A stretch of DNA of 64,000 bases, taken from NCBI GenBank assembly GCA_017631885.1, contig JAGBSH010000017.1, positions 151,044 through 215,043 of the forward strand, given 5' to 3'. The notes beneath the pieces were generated by a model. That model saw only the letters and a program-made list of their open reading frames with translations. It did not search any database and was not told where the DNA came from. The DNA is from Fibrobacteraceae bacterium. GTDB taxonomy: Bacteria; Fibrobacterota; Fibrobacteria; Fibrobacterales; Fibrobacteraceae. This document shows, one piece after another, positions 8,300-17,226 of this stretch. The stretch's first letter is position 1; every line of letters starts with the position of its first letter. The position numbers and the translations under genes are program-made.

Positions 8300-8662
8300 C
8301 TAATGATTTTCTGGTGGATAAGGAGGCCATCCCATTTGACGACCACCCAATACATGTAAATGAATATGGAATACGGTTTGCCCGGCTTCTGCCTTACAAT
8401 TAAAGACAAAACGAGCTCCTGATTCTTCTAAACCTAATTCTTTTGCAAGAACTTGTGCTCTGTACAAAAGTTTTCCCATAATTTCAGAATCACAAGGTTG
8501 CATATCCATCAATGTAGGGATATGGTGTTTTGGAACAACCAAAAAATGCACAGGAGCTTGTGGTTCTATATCGTAAAAGGCAAAAACATCGTCGTCCTCA
8601 TAAATTTTTTTGGACGGGATTTCGCCACGGATTATTTTACAAAAAAGACAATTTTCACTCAT
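8300..8662 (-). CDS. HIT-family (HinT-like) nucleotide hydrolase
   Basis: About 120 residues. The family N-terminus is MSENCLFCKIIRGEIPS, so the ATG at 8660-8662 is preferred; a second ATG directly upstream and one more at 8674 are possible. The histidine triad is HIHLH in QTVFHIHLHVLGG, and Cys pairs of the HinT type appear at CLFC. It hydrolyses purine nucleoside phosphoramidates and acyl-AMP adducts. It sits 17 bases before recO. Confidence 0.92.
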   Translation of the reverse strand: MSENCLFCKIIRGEIPSKKIYEDDDVFAFYDIEPQAPVHFLVVPKHHIPTLMDMQPCDSEIMGKLLYRAQVLAKELGLEESGARFVFNCKAEAGQTVFHIHLHVLGGRQMGWPPYPPENH

Positions 8663-8709
8663 CATACAGAACAAAGTAGAAAAAAGTAGAAGTTATACTT
8701 TAAAAAAAC

Positions 8710-9603
8710 TCATATTTGAGAAAGAATCTCTTGAACTAAAGCTTGGCTTGCCTCTTCAAGATTAATTTCTTTTCCAGAAATTTGATGTCTAAACCAAGTC
8801 AATTGGCGTTTTGCAAAACGTCGCGTTTCTTGCTTAATTCCAAAAAGACACGATTCTTTAGAAATCAAACCTTTTTTCATTTGTAAAATTTCACGATAAC
8901 CTATAGATTTCCACGCCAAAGCATCTTGCGGAACATTTTTTTCTAATTCTACTACTTCTTCAACCCAACCATTTTCAAACATTGCTTTTGCCCGATTGTT
9001 AATTCGTTCGTAAAGAATATCTCTTGGACGATTTAAGAAAAATGTGGGAATAAAACCTAATCCCCCTTCTCGTTCTTGTTGCCATTCAGAAAGAGGACGC
9101 GACGTTTCTAAAGCGACTTCTAATACCCTTAATATCCTTTGTTTATCTTCTGGAGAAATTTTTTCAAGTGCTTTTTTATCTAGTTCTTTTGCTTTTTCAT
9201 AACAATAATACAAACCTTTATTTAAGTACATTTCTGTGACTTGAACTCGAACGTTTTCAGATATTTCTGGAATTTTAGGCAAGCCTTCAACTAACACTTG
9301 TAGATAAAGGCCTGTACCACCAACTAAAATAAAATCTTTGCCTTTATTTTTCAAAAGTTCATGAACGGCTGTTAAAAAAGCACCTGCAGAAAATGATTCA
9401 TTTGGTAAAAGAAAATCCGTTAAATGATGCGGCACGCGCAAACGTTCCTCATAAGTCGGTTGTGCGGTTCCAATTCGAAAGCCTTTATAAATTTGTCTTG
9501 AATCTAAACAGATAATTTCTGCACCTAGAGATTCAGCTAGGCTTAAAGAAAGTTCCGTTTTACCAACCGCAGTCGGACCAACAAGTGCTAATCGTATCGA
9601 CAT
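8710..9603 (-). CDS. miaA: tRNA dimethylallyltransferase
   Basis: A 297-residue MiaA, which adds the isopentenyl group to A37 of tRNAs that read UNN codons. The P-loop is GPTAVGKTELS near residue 9, followed by CLDSRQIYKGFRIGTAQPT with the conserved DSRQ[IV]Y, VGGTGLYLQ, and the DQ/LNRPRDILYERINNRA region. C-terminal AWKSIGYREI and KRQLTWFR are typical. Downstream modification partners (a MiaB relative) are elsewhere in the window. Divergent from the YibQ-like gene. Confidence 0.95.
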   Translation of the reverse strand: MSIRLALVGPTAVGKTELSLSLAESLGAEIICLDSRQIYKGFRIGTAQPTYEERLRVPHHLTDFLLPNESFSAGAFLTAVHELLKNKGKDFILVGGTGLYLQVLVEGLPKIPEISENVRVQVTEMYLNKGLYYCYEKAKELDKKALEKISPEDKQRILRVLEVALETSRPLSEWQQEREGGLGFIPTFFLNRPRDILYERINNRAKAMFENGWVEEVVELEKNVPQDALAWKSIGYREILQMKKGLISKESCLFGIKQETRRFAKRQLTWFRHQISGKEINLEEASQALVQEILSQI

Positions 9604-9633
9604 CAGCCGTAATCTAGCTATATTTTACAGACA

Positions 9634-10797
9634 ATGCAAAAGAAACCTATCATTATTGTTTCAATTATACTTTCTTCCGTTCTTTTAGCGGGCTTAGCTA
9701 TTATTTTCGTTTTTCAAAGCCCACTTTATAACAAAGACATTTCTGCTGTAGAATCAAAAGTGGTAAACGCAGCAGATACATTATCTTTACCCGATTACTT
9801 AAAAGAATTTTTAGATGTCAAACAAACAAAAACGAAATCAGTCAATAAAGGTGCGAAAAGAGAATATGAGAAGGCATGTAAAATTGATGATAAAACAAAA
9901 AAAATCGATGTTTGGCTTCTTGGGCAAGGTCGAACTATAATTTATTACTTGTGGCAGATACAAAATAAAATTGAAGAACGTAAAGGCAAAGTCTTACACA
10001 TGAACGAATTGTTCTATGAACGTTCTAGCTTAGCATCTTCTGTATTCCAAGCAGCATGTATTCAATTTACTGATTCAACAGGAAACACTTCAAATGTTGA
10101 ACTTCAGATATCAAAAAAGTTATTTATAAAAGGTGGCAATTCAAAACTCGCTATTGTATTTGAAGGCATTAACTTAGACAAACAAGAAAATATTGATTTT
10201 TTAAATAAACTAGAATACCCCCATTCTGTACTCATAACGCCTTGGAAATTATCGCCCGAAAAGCTTAATGAATTACGTTCTTCTGAAAAACGTTCTTTAG
10301 TCCTTTGGCTTTTTATGGAATCCACTAAAATAAATCAGGCTTCTATTCGCCCGATTCGCTTTCACCACACTGAATCAGATATTGAGCAAAACATAAAAGA
10401 CGCCTTTGCTATACTCCCTGAAGCAAAAGGAATTGCTACACGCTATGGAGAACAAGCTGTTGAACATTATAACCTTTTACGCGCTACCTTGCTTCCGCTG
10501 CAAGAACATTCTGTTTACTTTTTAGATTTAACAAGAAGCAATTCATCTTTATCAAAACAAGTTTGTGAAGAACTAGAACTTTTGTGTGATAACCCTGAAG
10601 CTTATAATGCTGACAATAGCATACCTAAAGATTATATACGCAAAAAACTTGCTGAAGCGGCAAAAAACGGGAATGCTATTATAATTCTTCCTTTAAATTC
10701 CAATATTCAAAAAGAACTTGAAGATATTGAAGAACGTGCTAAAAAACAAGGCACAGAAATAACTACATTAGAATCGCTCGTGGAACAACGTCAATAG
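9634..10797 (+). CDS. Divergent polysaccharide deacetylase (YibQ-like)
   Basis: A 387-residue protein with one N-terminal membrane anchor (residues 6-28) followed by about 120 residues of Lys-rich stalk and small domain. From about residue 165 it follows the divergent polysaccharide deacetylase family: LAIVFEGINLDKQENIDFL, SVLITPWKLSPE, the IEQNIKDAFAILPEAKGIATRYG block, then VYFLDLTRSNSSLS and NAIIILPLN. The usual metal-binding 'DDxG' near the start reads FEGINL, so activity may be lost or altered. It lies 9 bases before pdxJ. Envelope polysaccharide processing is inferred, not shown. Confidence 0.7.
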   Translation: MQKKPIIIVSIILSSVLLAGLAIIFVFQSPLYNKDISAVESKVVNAADTLSLPDYLKEFLDVKQTKTKSVNKGAKREYEKACKIDDKTKKIDVWLLGQGRTIIYYLWQIQNKIEERKGKVLHMNELFYERSSLASSVFQAACIQFTDSTGNTSNVELQISKKLFIKGGNSKLAIVFEGINLDKQENIDFLNKLEYPHSVLITPWKLSPEKLNELRSSEKRSLVLWLFMESTKINQASIRPIRFHHTESDIEQNIKDAFAILPEAKGIATRYGEQAVEHYNLLRATLLPLQEHSVYFLDLTRSNSSLSKQVCEELELLCDNPEAYNADNSIPKDYIRKKLAEAAKNGNAIIILPLNSNIQKELEDIEERAKKQGTEITTLESLVEQRQ

Positions 10798-10806
10798 GAG
10801 TCTAAA

Positions 10807-11544
10807 ATGGCTGTTAAATTAGGTGTAAATATCGATCATATCGCCACAATTCGCGAAGCTCGAAAAATCAGAGAACCAGATCCAGTCGCAGCGGCTGTTT
10901 TAGCAGAACTCGCTGGTTGCCACGGCATTACCGCTCACTTAAGAGAAGATAGGCGTCACATTCAAGATAGAGACATTCGTCTTTTGCGCGGCATGGTAAC
11001 CACGCACCTCAATATGGAAATGGCTCCTTCGCCAGAAATGGTTCAATTCGCTTTAGATTTACACCCAGACATGGCAACGCTCGTGCCTGAAAATCGTTTA
11101 GAAATCACTACTGAAGGTGGCTTAAATGTAGCGGCAAAAGCAGAAGAACTTTCTCAAGCTATTGCAAAATTAAAACAGAATGATATTTTAGTCAGCGTGT
11201 TTATTGACCCAGAATCAAGCCAAGTAAAAGCAGCAAAAAAAGTTGGCGCCGATTTTGTAGAATTTCATACTGGAAAATACAGTAATGCTTACGACATGGG
11301 AGATTCTCGTGAAGTAGAAAGCGAACTTTCTGCCATTCAAGACATGACGCTTCTTGCTCACAAATACGGTTTAAGAATCAATGCTGGGCATGGTTTAAAT
11401 TACAGAAATGTAGGCCCTATTGCTGCGATTCCTCACATTGAAGAATTAAATATCGGGCATAGCATTATTGGCAGAGCGGCTCTTGTTGGTATGGAACGCG
11501 CCGTTAAAGAAATGCTCGAAGCAATCCGCCGGGCAGATTCCTAA
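10807..11544 (+). CDS. pdxJ: Pyridoxine 5'-phosphate synthase
   Basis: A 245-residue PdxJ that condenses 1-deoxyxylulose 5-phosphate with aminoacetone phosphate in the DXP-dependent vitamin B6 pathway. Motifs: LGVNIDHIATIREAR at the N-terminus, GITAHLREDRRHI, NMEMAP, LVPE with TTEGGLNV, FIDPE, EFHTGKYSNAY, NAGHGLNYRNVGPIA, and LNIGHSIIGRA. AGGAG lies 6 bases before the ATG. Together with the trpB2 gene in this window it links to PLP use, but no operon link exists. Confidence 0.96.
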   Translation: MAVKLGVNIDHIATIREARKIREPDPVAAAVLAELAGCHGITAHLREDRRHIQDRDIRLLRGMVTTHLNMEMAPSPEMVQFALDLHPDMATLVPENRLEITTEGGLNVAAKAEELSQAIAKLKQNDILVSVFIDPESSQVKAAKKVGADFVEFHTGKYSNAYDMGDSREVESELSAIQDMTLLAHKYGLRINAGHGLNYRNVGPIAAIPHIEELNIGHSIIGRAALVGMERAVKEMLEAIRRADS

Positions 11545-11553
11545 TTCAAATTT

Positions 11554-13044
11554 ATGAACTGCCTTAGCAATAAAATTTGCACTCCCGAAGAGGCCGCCGA
11601 ATTAATCCAGCACCAAGAAGTTGTCGGTGTTTCTGGCTTTACACTTTCTGGCTACCCAAAACTTGTGCCTAAAGCTTTGGCAAAAAAAGCAGAACGCTTA
11701 CACCAAGCAGGAATTCCTTTTGCAATTACTTTATACTCCGGCGCTTCAACTGGGGAATCTTGCGACGGATTACTTGCTTTAGCGAACGCCGTTAGTGAGC
11801 GCGCCCCTTACCAATCTAACGCCACGTTAAGAAAAAAAATCAACGAAGGAACCATTCGTTATTTAGACGAACACCTTGGCTTAATGGGAGTAAAAATTCG
11901 GGAAGGCTCTTTACGTGCGCCAACCACTGTCATTATTGAAGCTTCTCATATTTCAGAAGACGGCAAAATTTACCTTTCCACTTCAGGCGGAAATTCTGTT
12001 GCCTTTTTAGAGCGTGCCGAAAACGTAATCATTGAACTAAACTCTCGCTATGGCGAAAAATTCATTGGACTTCACGACACATTTATCCCAGATTTAACGC
12101 CAGGCGCATCTCCTATTCCACTGCGCTTTTCTAGCGACCGCGCCGGAAAAGATTACATACAAATTGCTCCTGAAAAAATCAAAGCCGTTGTACTTTCCGA
12201 TGCATACGACGAAGTAAAACCTTTCACCCAGCCAGATTCTATCGCCATAAAAATTGCAGAACAAATTCTTGATTTTATTTCTTACGAAATCAAAAAAGGA
12301 AAACTCCACGAAGGTTTAGCTTACCAAAGTGGTGTAGGAAATGTAGCGAACGCCGTACTTACTGCTATGGCCAACAATCCGTCTCAAGCGCCAGTATCGC
12401 TTTTTACTGAAGTCATTCAAGAAGCTTGCTTACCTCTTTTAAAAACAGACAAATTAAAGGTAGCCTCTGGCACGGCGCTCACCTTATCGCCCATAGCACA
12501 AGATGAATTTATTCAAAATATTGATTCTTGGAAAAAGCATTTTGTTTTGCGACAACAAGAAGTTTCAAACAGCGCAGAAGTCATTCGTCGAGTTGGTGTG
12601 ATTTCAATGAACACAGCTCTTGAATGTGATATTTTCGGAAACGTCAATAGTTCTCATGTATGCGGAACTTCTATGATGAACGGAATTGGTGGGGCTGCAG
12701 ACTTTGCGCGTAATGCTCGACTTGGTTTCTTTATGACTCCTTCAACAGCAAAAGACGGAGCAATTTCTTCAATCGTTCCGCTTGTAAGTCATGTAGATCA
12801 CACAGAACACGACACCATGATTTTTGTGACAGAGCAAGGTTTAGCCGATTTGCGCGGACTTTCTGCCGAGCAAAAAGCAAAAGTCATTATTCAAAATTGC
12901 GCTCACCCAGATTACCGCGAAGAACTTCTTGAAATTTTAGAACGTGGTCTAAAAACCGCCAAAGGTCGCCACATTCCTCTTGATTTATCAAGTGCTTTTA
13001 AATTTCACCAAAGATTTTTAGAAACGGGTTCAATGAAATCGTAG
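11554..13044 (+). CDS. Acetyl-CoA hydrolase / succinate:acetate CoA-transferase family
   Basis: A 496-residue class I CoA-transferase of the acetyl-CoA hydrolase / succinyl-CoA:acetate CoA-transferase type. Seen: the N-terminal VVGVSGFTLSGYPKLVPKAL, SGGNSVAF, the active-site Glu in LFTEVIQE, NVNSSHVCGT, GIGGAADFARNA, and the C-terminal FVTEQGLADLRGLS. It moves CoA between acetate and succinate or propionate. In succinate- and acetate-forming fermenters such as Fibrobacter it would connect both end products; that role is inferred. It starts 9 bases after pdxJ but has no strong RBS. Confidence 0.88.
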   Translation: MNCLSNKICTPEEAAELIQHQEVVGVSGFTLSGYPKLVPKALAKKAERLHQAGIPFAITLYSGASTGESCDGLLALANAVSERAPYQSNATLRKKINEGTIRYLDEHLGLMGVKIREGSLRAPTTVIIEASHISEDGKIYLSTSGGNSVAFLERAENVIIELNSRYGEKFIGLHDTFIPDLTPGASPIPLRFSSDRAGKDYIQIAPEKIKAVVLSDAYDEVKPFTQPDSIAIKIAEQILDFISYEIKKGKLHEGLAYQSGVGNVANAVLTAMANNPSQAPVSLFTEVIQEACLPLLKTDKLKVASGTALTLSPIAQDEFIQNIDSWKKHFVLRQQEVSNSAEVIRRVGVISMNTALECDIFGNVNSSHVCGTSMMNGIGGAADFARNARLGFFMTPSTAKDGAISSIVPLVSHVDHTEHDTMIFVTEQGLADLRGLSAEQKAKVIIQNCAHPDYREELLEILERGLKTAKGRHIPLDLSSAFKFHQRFLETGSMKS

Positions 13045-13045
13045 T

Positions 13046-13681
13046 TCACCACAGCGAGTAATTTTCTTTTTCTGTACCTATCGTCGTTTTTGGTCCATGC
13101 CCACAAAAAACAGTTGTATTACTTGGTAACAAAAAAAGTTTATTTCGAATCGTGTTATCTAAAATTTCGTAACTACCGCCGGGCAAATCCGTTCGCCCAA
13201 CACCTTGATAAAATAAAACATCTCCACTAAATAAAATTCCAGTTTTCGAATCGTAAAAAGAAAGACTCCCTGAAGAATGTCCAGGCGTTTCAAGCACTTT
13301 TAATTCAGTATTCCCAAAAGAAACAATGTCATTTTCTTTCAAGAAACTTTCTGGCAAATTAAAATTTCCTGAGTACGGCAAGCGAAACATTCTCGCCTGT
13401 TCTGCAAGAGTTTTGCCTAAAAATAAATCAGCCTCACCCACTTTTGCTTTTAAATCCCACGCCTTTTCAACAAAAGAATTTCCATAACAATGATCCAAAT
13501 GCAAATGCGTATTCACAAGTGCCACAGGTTTTAAATTTTCTTGTTCTACAAACAAGCGCGCTTCTTGAAATTCCGTTTCATTAAAAAATCCAGAATCAAC
13601 AAAAACGGCTTCACCTGTTTCATCATAAAGCAAATAAGTGTTTACCTGAAAAGGATTACAAACAAAAATTTTAATTTTCAT
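13046..13681 (-). CDS. MBL-fold metallo-hydrolase (glyoxalase II-like)
   Basis: A 211-residue enzyme. The start at 13679-13681 (MKIKIFVCNPFQVNTYLLYD) matches the family N-terminus; the longer in-frame extension does not. The metal-binding HLHLDH motif sits in NTHLHLDHCYGN, with further ligands in LETPGHSSGSLSF, FSGDVLF and the C-terminal CGHGPKTTIGTEKE. It belongs to the YcbL/glyoxalase II-like group of thiolester hydrolases; the substrate cannot be told. It converges with the CoA-transferase gene at a gap of 1 base. Confidence 0.88.
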   Translation of the reverse strand: MKIKIFVCNPFQVNTYLLYDETGEAVFVDSGFFNETEFQEARLFVEQENLKPVALVNTHLHLDHCYGNSFVEKAWDLKAKVGEADLFLGKTLAEQARMFRLPYSGNFNLPESFLKENDIVSFGNTELKVLETPGHSSGSLSFYDSKTGILFSGDVLFYQGVGRTDLPGGSYEILDNTIRNKLFLLPSNTTVFCGHGPKTTIGTEKENYSLW

Positions 13682-14217
13682 TTTTTCAAAATAATAAATT
13701 TCAGAATTCCTCGTGTAGCAGAGTAAGCTTTTTGCCAAATTACCGACTACCCTTACCCATCAAGGTCATCTCTTATCCTCGAAACCTTTAAATTCTTTAA
13801 AGATTTTTCTGAAGATATCTAAAACAACGTATTTTCTACCGCAGAATCAATTCTAAAACATTTCTATTTTTTTGATGCTATAATCGATGTTTTTGGACCG
13901 AAATTGGCAGTTTTCATTTTAATGTAAGTTCTATTCCTGTTTTTTACCTTCAACAAAGCATTTATAAGATAAAATAACGATTTTCGCTTTTATACAATTT
14001 CATTAATAATGGTAACTATTTTTGCATAATATTCCTTTGCCCATGCTTGACCTCTCTTGAAAATATCATCCTCAGCCCAAGAGGTATTTTCTGAATTTTC
14101 ATTAATAAAATCGTGAAGTAAATGAATTTAAACTCATTTACTTACAAAAAAAATCTATTCTGATATGACTTTGAATAACAGCCCAAAGTTATGTAAGTTT
14201 TTTGCTATTTTTTTATT
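13682..14217. other. 536-bp gap without an intact gene
   Basis: No intact gene, RNA or repeat is visible. On the minus strand there are short open pieces without a good start: a 45-codon piece (13990-14127) and, nearer 13930-13880, a 17-codon frame beginning MKTANFGPKTSII. A 10-bp inverted repeat (AAGTAAATGA / TCATTTACTT, 14116-14143) lacks a T tail. The region looks like decayed coding sequence. Confidence 0.5.
13990..14127 (-). pseudogene. Possible C-terminal gene remnant
   Basis: An open stretch of about 45 codons, ending in TAA at 13990-13992, reads HLLHDFINENSENT then SWAEDDIFKRGQAWAKEYY and ends KIVTIINEIV. It has protein-like composition but an in-frame stop just upstream and no start codon. 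It is probably the tail of a lost gene. I do not recognise the family. Confidence 0.3.
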
Positions 14218-14508
14218 ATGAAACACTTGAATGGTTCTACTATTTGGCGTTCAAAAACTTTAAATGATAATCTAGAATTAGTAGCTAAAGGTTTTAAAAT
14301 TATTCAACATAGTTCCGAAACCATGATAGTTGAGGGTGAGTGGGCTGGAACTATATTTGCACCAAATGCTGATTTAATTCTTGGACAATCTAGTAAAACC
14401 TTATATGGACAATTTATTGGGAATAACGTAACAGTTCACCAATATGCAACCATGTATGGTGTTGCATTTGAACCTATTAAAACTTATCTCGTTCACAAAG
14501 GATTTTAA
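14218..14508 (+). CDS. Short anchor-domain-like protein, probably truncated
   Basis: A 96-residue frame with no signal peptide and no RBS, closed by an in-frame stop eight codons upstream. Its second half (EWAGTIFAPNADLILGQSS, then LYGQFIGNNVTVHQYATMYG) resembles the end of the 'choice-of-anchor A'/polymer-like domain of large Fibrobacter surface proteins, where GT[IV]xAPNAxxxxG and LxGxxxAxxVxxH form beta-helical rungs. It ends 2 bases before the next gene. It is most likely the 3' part of a former larger surface protein that may still be translated. Confidence 0.5.
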   Translation: MKHLNGSTIWRSKTLNDNLELVAKGFKIIQHSSETMIVEGEWAGTIFAPNADLILGQSSKTLYGQFIGNNVTVHQYATMYGVAFEPIKTYLVHKGF

Positions 14509-14510
14509 TT

Positions 14511-15281
14511 ATGAAAATGATATTGATATTACTTTTAGGGATATGGATTCAAGTTTTCTCCTATACTTACTTTCCTAGCACAACATTTTATTATGACATA
14601 AAAATCAATTCAGATAAATTAACAATCATTTGTGATTCTGTTGTTTCTCAAAAAAATAACGTATCGTTTTGCGATGATACAGGCTTTGAATACGCAACTT
14701 CTATTGACAAAACAATAAGTTTTATTCTAGATACTGGAAACGAGATTTTTTATTTATACAGAAATACACAACAGTGCCAGGGTGATCTCGGAAATGGGTT
14801 TACGACTATTGGAAGACCAGGCACCCACCATTTTAGCGAAGCCTTAAATGCAGAATTTCTATGGTTACATGACTTAGGTCTTTTTGAAATATCCAAGGAT
14901 TCTCTCATTACCTATATTGACAATGCCATAACTTGCATGAAAGAGAAATATACTGCTTGTGTAGATGATATTGATTTAAGTGAATACTATGATGGATTAT
15001 GTAATTCATCAGGCACACAATTTTCCCATCACGGCTGTTGTTCTCTTGTTGATACAACAACGACTTCATTTTCAAAAGCCTTTTTACAACCTGATATTCA
15101 GGCTTTTAAAATCAGCGAAAATTACATTTTCATTCAAGGGAGCAAACCTGGCACTTCCTATTCACTTTTTGATTTAAACGGAAAACTTCTCTTGGAGGGA
15201 ACTATTTTACATAGCATAATAAAAGTCCCTACATTCCCGGCTATTTTAAAAATTCAAAAGCGAACTTTGCTCGTGAAGTAA
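14511..15281 (+). CDS. Secreted protein with Fibrobacter-type C-terminal sorting domain
   Basis: A 256-residue protein with a signal peptide (MKMILILLLGIWIQVFS). The middle is Cys-rich, with Cys residues in CDSVVSQ, VSFCDD, QCQGD, ITCMKEK, TACVDD, GLCNSS and HGCCSL that could form disulfides. Residues from about 210 to the end (YSLFDLNGKLLLEG, then the basic tail KIQKRTLLVK) match the short C-terminal domain of Fibrobacter exoenzymes, similar to Por/T9SS sorting domains. It is therefore probably exported across the outer membrane. The central domain is unknown to me. It is convergent with uvrC. Confidence 0.65.
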   Translation: MKMILILLLGIWIQVFSYTYFPSTTFYYDIKINSDKLTIICDSVVSQKNNVSFCDDTGFEYATSIDKTISFILDTGNEIFYLYRNTQQCQGDLGNGFTTIGRPGTHHFSEALNAEFLWLHDLGLFEISKDSLITYIDNAITCMKEKYTACVDDIDLSEYYDGLCNSSGTQFSHHGCCSLVDTTTTSFSKAFLQPDIQAFKISENYIFIQGSKPGTSYSLFDLNGKLLLEGTILHSIIKVPTFPAILKIQKRTLLVK

Positions 15282-15292
15282 AGCCACAAAGG

Positions 15293-17128
15293 TTACTCTT
15301 CTTCTACTACTTTCTGAACTGCTGCACGAATTTTTTGGCTACGGACTTTACCGAGAAGCTGTTCTAAATCTTCTAACGGAGCGCTTAAGAAATCTTCTGC
15401 CGAACGGTATTTAGAAAGGATTTTAATTCTCGTTTCCCGCCCAACACCTTCTACATCTAACCATTTCACTTCTAAAGAAGATTTTCTTTTAGAGCGTTGG
15501 TAAGTAATGGCAAAACGATGAGCTTCATCACGGGCGTTCTGCAAAAGTTTTAGTGCCGGGTTTGTGCGTTTTAAAATAACCGAAGGTTTATCTCTAGGAA
15601 ACACAATTTCTTCAAGTCTTTTGGCAAGCCCAATCAAAGGCAAATGCTCATAACCTAATTTTTTCAAAATAGAATAAGTAGCTTCCACTTGACCTTTACC
15701 GCCATCGCACACCCACAAATCAGGAAGTTCTAAACCCTCTTCTTCTAAACGCCGTAACCGCCTAGACATCACTTCTTGCATACTTGCAAAATCATCAATT
15801 CCTTCAACCGTTTTAATAATGAATTTTCTGTAATTCTTTTTATCTGGCCTTCCATTTTTAAAAGTCACAACACTTGCAACCGTATTACTGCCAGAAAGGT
15901 GAGAAATATCAGCACATTCAATTCTAAAAGGAGCTTTTGGCAATTCTAAAATTTTCTGTAATTCAAAAACGCCTTTTTCAATATCATCATATTTTTTTGA
16001 TTCTGCAGCCATTTCAACCAAAAGCATTTCGGCATTTGCGATAGCAAGTTTCATAAACCCTAGCTTTTCGCCTCGCTGCGGCACAAACAAATTCACTTTT
16101 CGCCCGGCACGTTCTGAAAGCATTTCTTCTAGCAAAGCCCTAGATTCGCCTAAATCACGTTCTAAAGCAATTTCTGGCGGAATTTCCGTTTCTTCTGCAT
16201 ACCAAATCGGAAGCATTTGCCTACAAATTTCTACTTCATCGTCTTCCAAATTACATTCTAATCGAAAATGCCTGCGACCATAAAAAACGCCTGCTCTATA
16301 TTCAAGAATCACTGCCACCGCTTTCTTTTCATGACGCCGAACCGCTAAAACATCCATTTTCAAAGAAACATCTGCACTATCAGCTTTTTGTTTTGCCGCT
16401 GTAGTTTGCAAAGCAAAAATTATATCACGCTTTTTCGCCGCCGTTTCAAAATCAAATTTTTCACTAGCTTCCTGCATTTCTTGTTCATACAACGTAATCA
16501 AATCATCTCGCTTGCCAGAAAGCAATTGAAGGGCTTTTCGTGTATTTTCCTTGTATTCAGACACATCGCATAAATTAGCACACGGACCAAGACAACGCCC
16601 AATATGATAATTTAAACAAGGTTTCCCATTTGCGGCAGGAAGTTTCAAAGTGCATTCTCGTATTTTAAACAACCGCGCCGAAAGATCCACCAACTGCCGA
16701 ATCACACGCGTTCCCATGTAAGGTCCAAAATACATTGCGCCATCATTTTTCACAGAACGCGTCACTTCTAAACGCGGAAACGACTCGCGCATATCCACTT
16801 TTATGTAAGGAAAATGCTTGTCATCTTTTAAACGAACATTGTAAATCGGGGTGTGTTTTCGAACTAGATTTGCTTCTAAAATTAGCGCTTCCCGTTCAGA
16901 TTCCGTAATAATCCACTCAATATCGTGAATATGAGGAAGCATCAAAGAAGCTGCCCTATGCCCTGTATGCTCTCTGCCGTCAAAATAACTGCGTACCCGA
17001 TTTTTCAAAACCTTTGCTTTGCCGATATAAATAATTTTCCCTCTGGAATTTTTCATCAAATAAACTCCAGGCAGCAAAGGCAATTCCGAAAGACGTTGAA
17101 AAATATGTTCTGAAACCAAGTTTTCCAT
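15293..17128 (-). CDS. uvrC: Excinuclease ABC subunit C
   Basis: A 611-residue UvrC that makes both incisions in nucleotide excision repair. The GIY-YIG nuclease domain is at residues 14-95 (LPGVYLMKNSRGKIIYIGKA). Then come the Cys region CLNYHIGRCLGPC, the UvrB-interacting UVR helix (EKFDFETAAKKRD), and the RNase H-like endonuclease half with ECADISHLSGS, WVCDGGKGQ and HRFAITYQR. A C-terminal helix-hairpin-helix ends near VRSQKIRAAV. Full length. No uvrA or uvrB in the window. Confidence 0.97.
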   Translation of the reverse strand: MENLVSEHIFQRLSELPLLPGVYLMKNSRGKIIYIGKAKVLKNRVRSYFDGREHTGHRAASLMLPHIHDIEWIITESEREALILEANLVRKHTPIYNVRLKDDKHFPYIKVDMRESFPRLEVTRSVKNDGAMYFGPYMGTRVIRQLVDLSARLFKIRECTLKLPAANGKPCLNYHIGRCLGPCANLCDVSEYKENTRKALQLLSGKRDDLITLYEQEMQEASEKFDFETAAKKRDIIFALQTTAAKQKADSADVSLKMDVLAVRRHEKKAVAVILEYRAGVFYGRRHFRLECNLEDDEVEICRQMLPIWYAEETEIPPEIALERDLGESRALLEEMLSERAGRKVNLFVPQRGEKLGFMKLAIANAEMLLVEMAAESKKYDDIEKGVFELQKILELPKAPFRIECADISHLSGSNTVASVVTFKNGRPDKKNYRKFIIKTVEGIDDFASMQEVMSRRLRRLEEEGLELPDLWVCDGGKGQVEATYSILKKLGYEHLPLIGLAKRLEEIVFPRDKPSVILKRTNPALKLLQNARDEAHRFAITYQRSKRKSSLEVKWLDVEGVGRETRIKILSKYRSAEDFLSAPLEDLEQLLGKVRSQKIRAAVQKVVEEE

Positions 17129-17226
17129 TAAAAAGAATGTAAAAAATATTATTTAATCTTGTATCTATTTATACACAATTTTATTAGATTAGTGTAAAGA
17201 TATTTTTCGCATTTCAAGGAGCTGCC

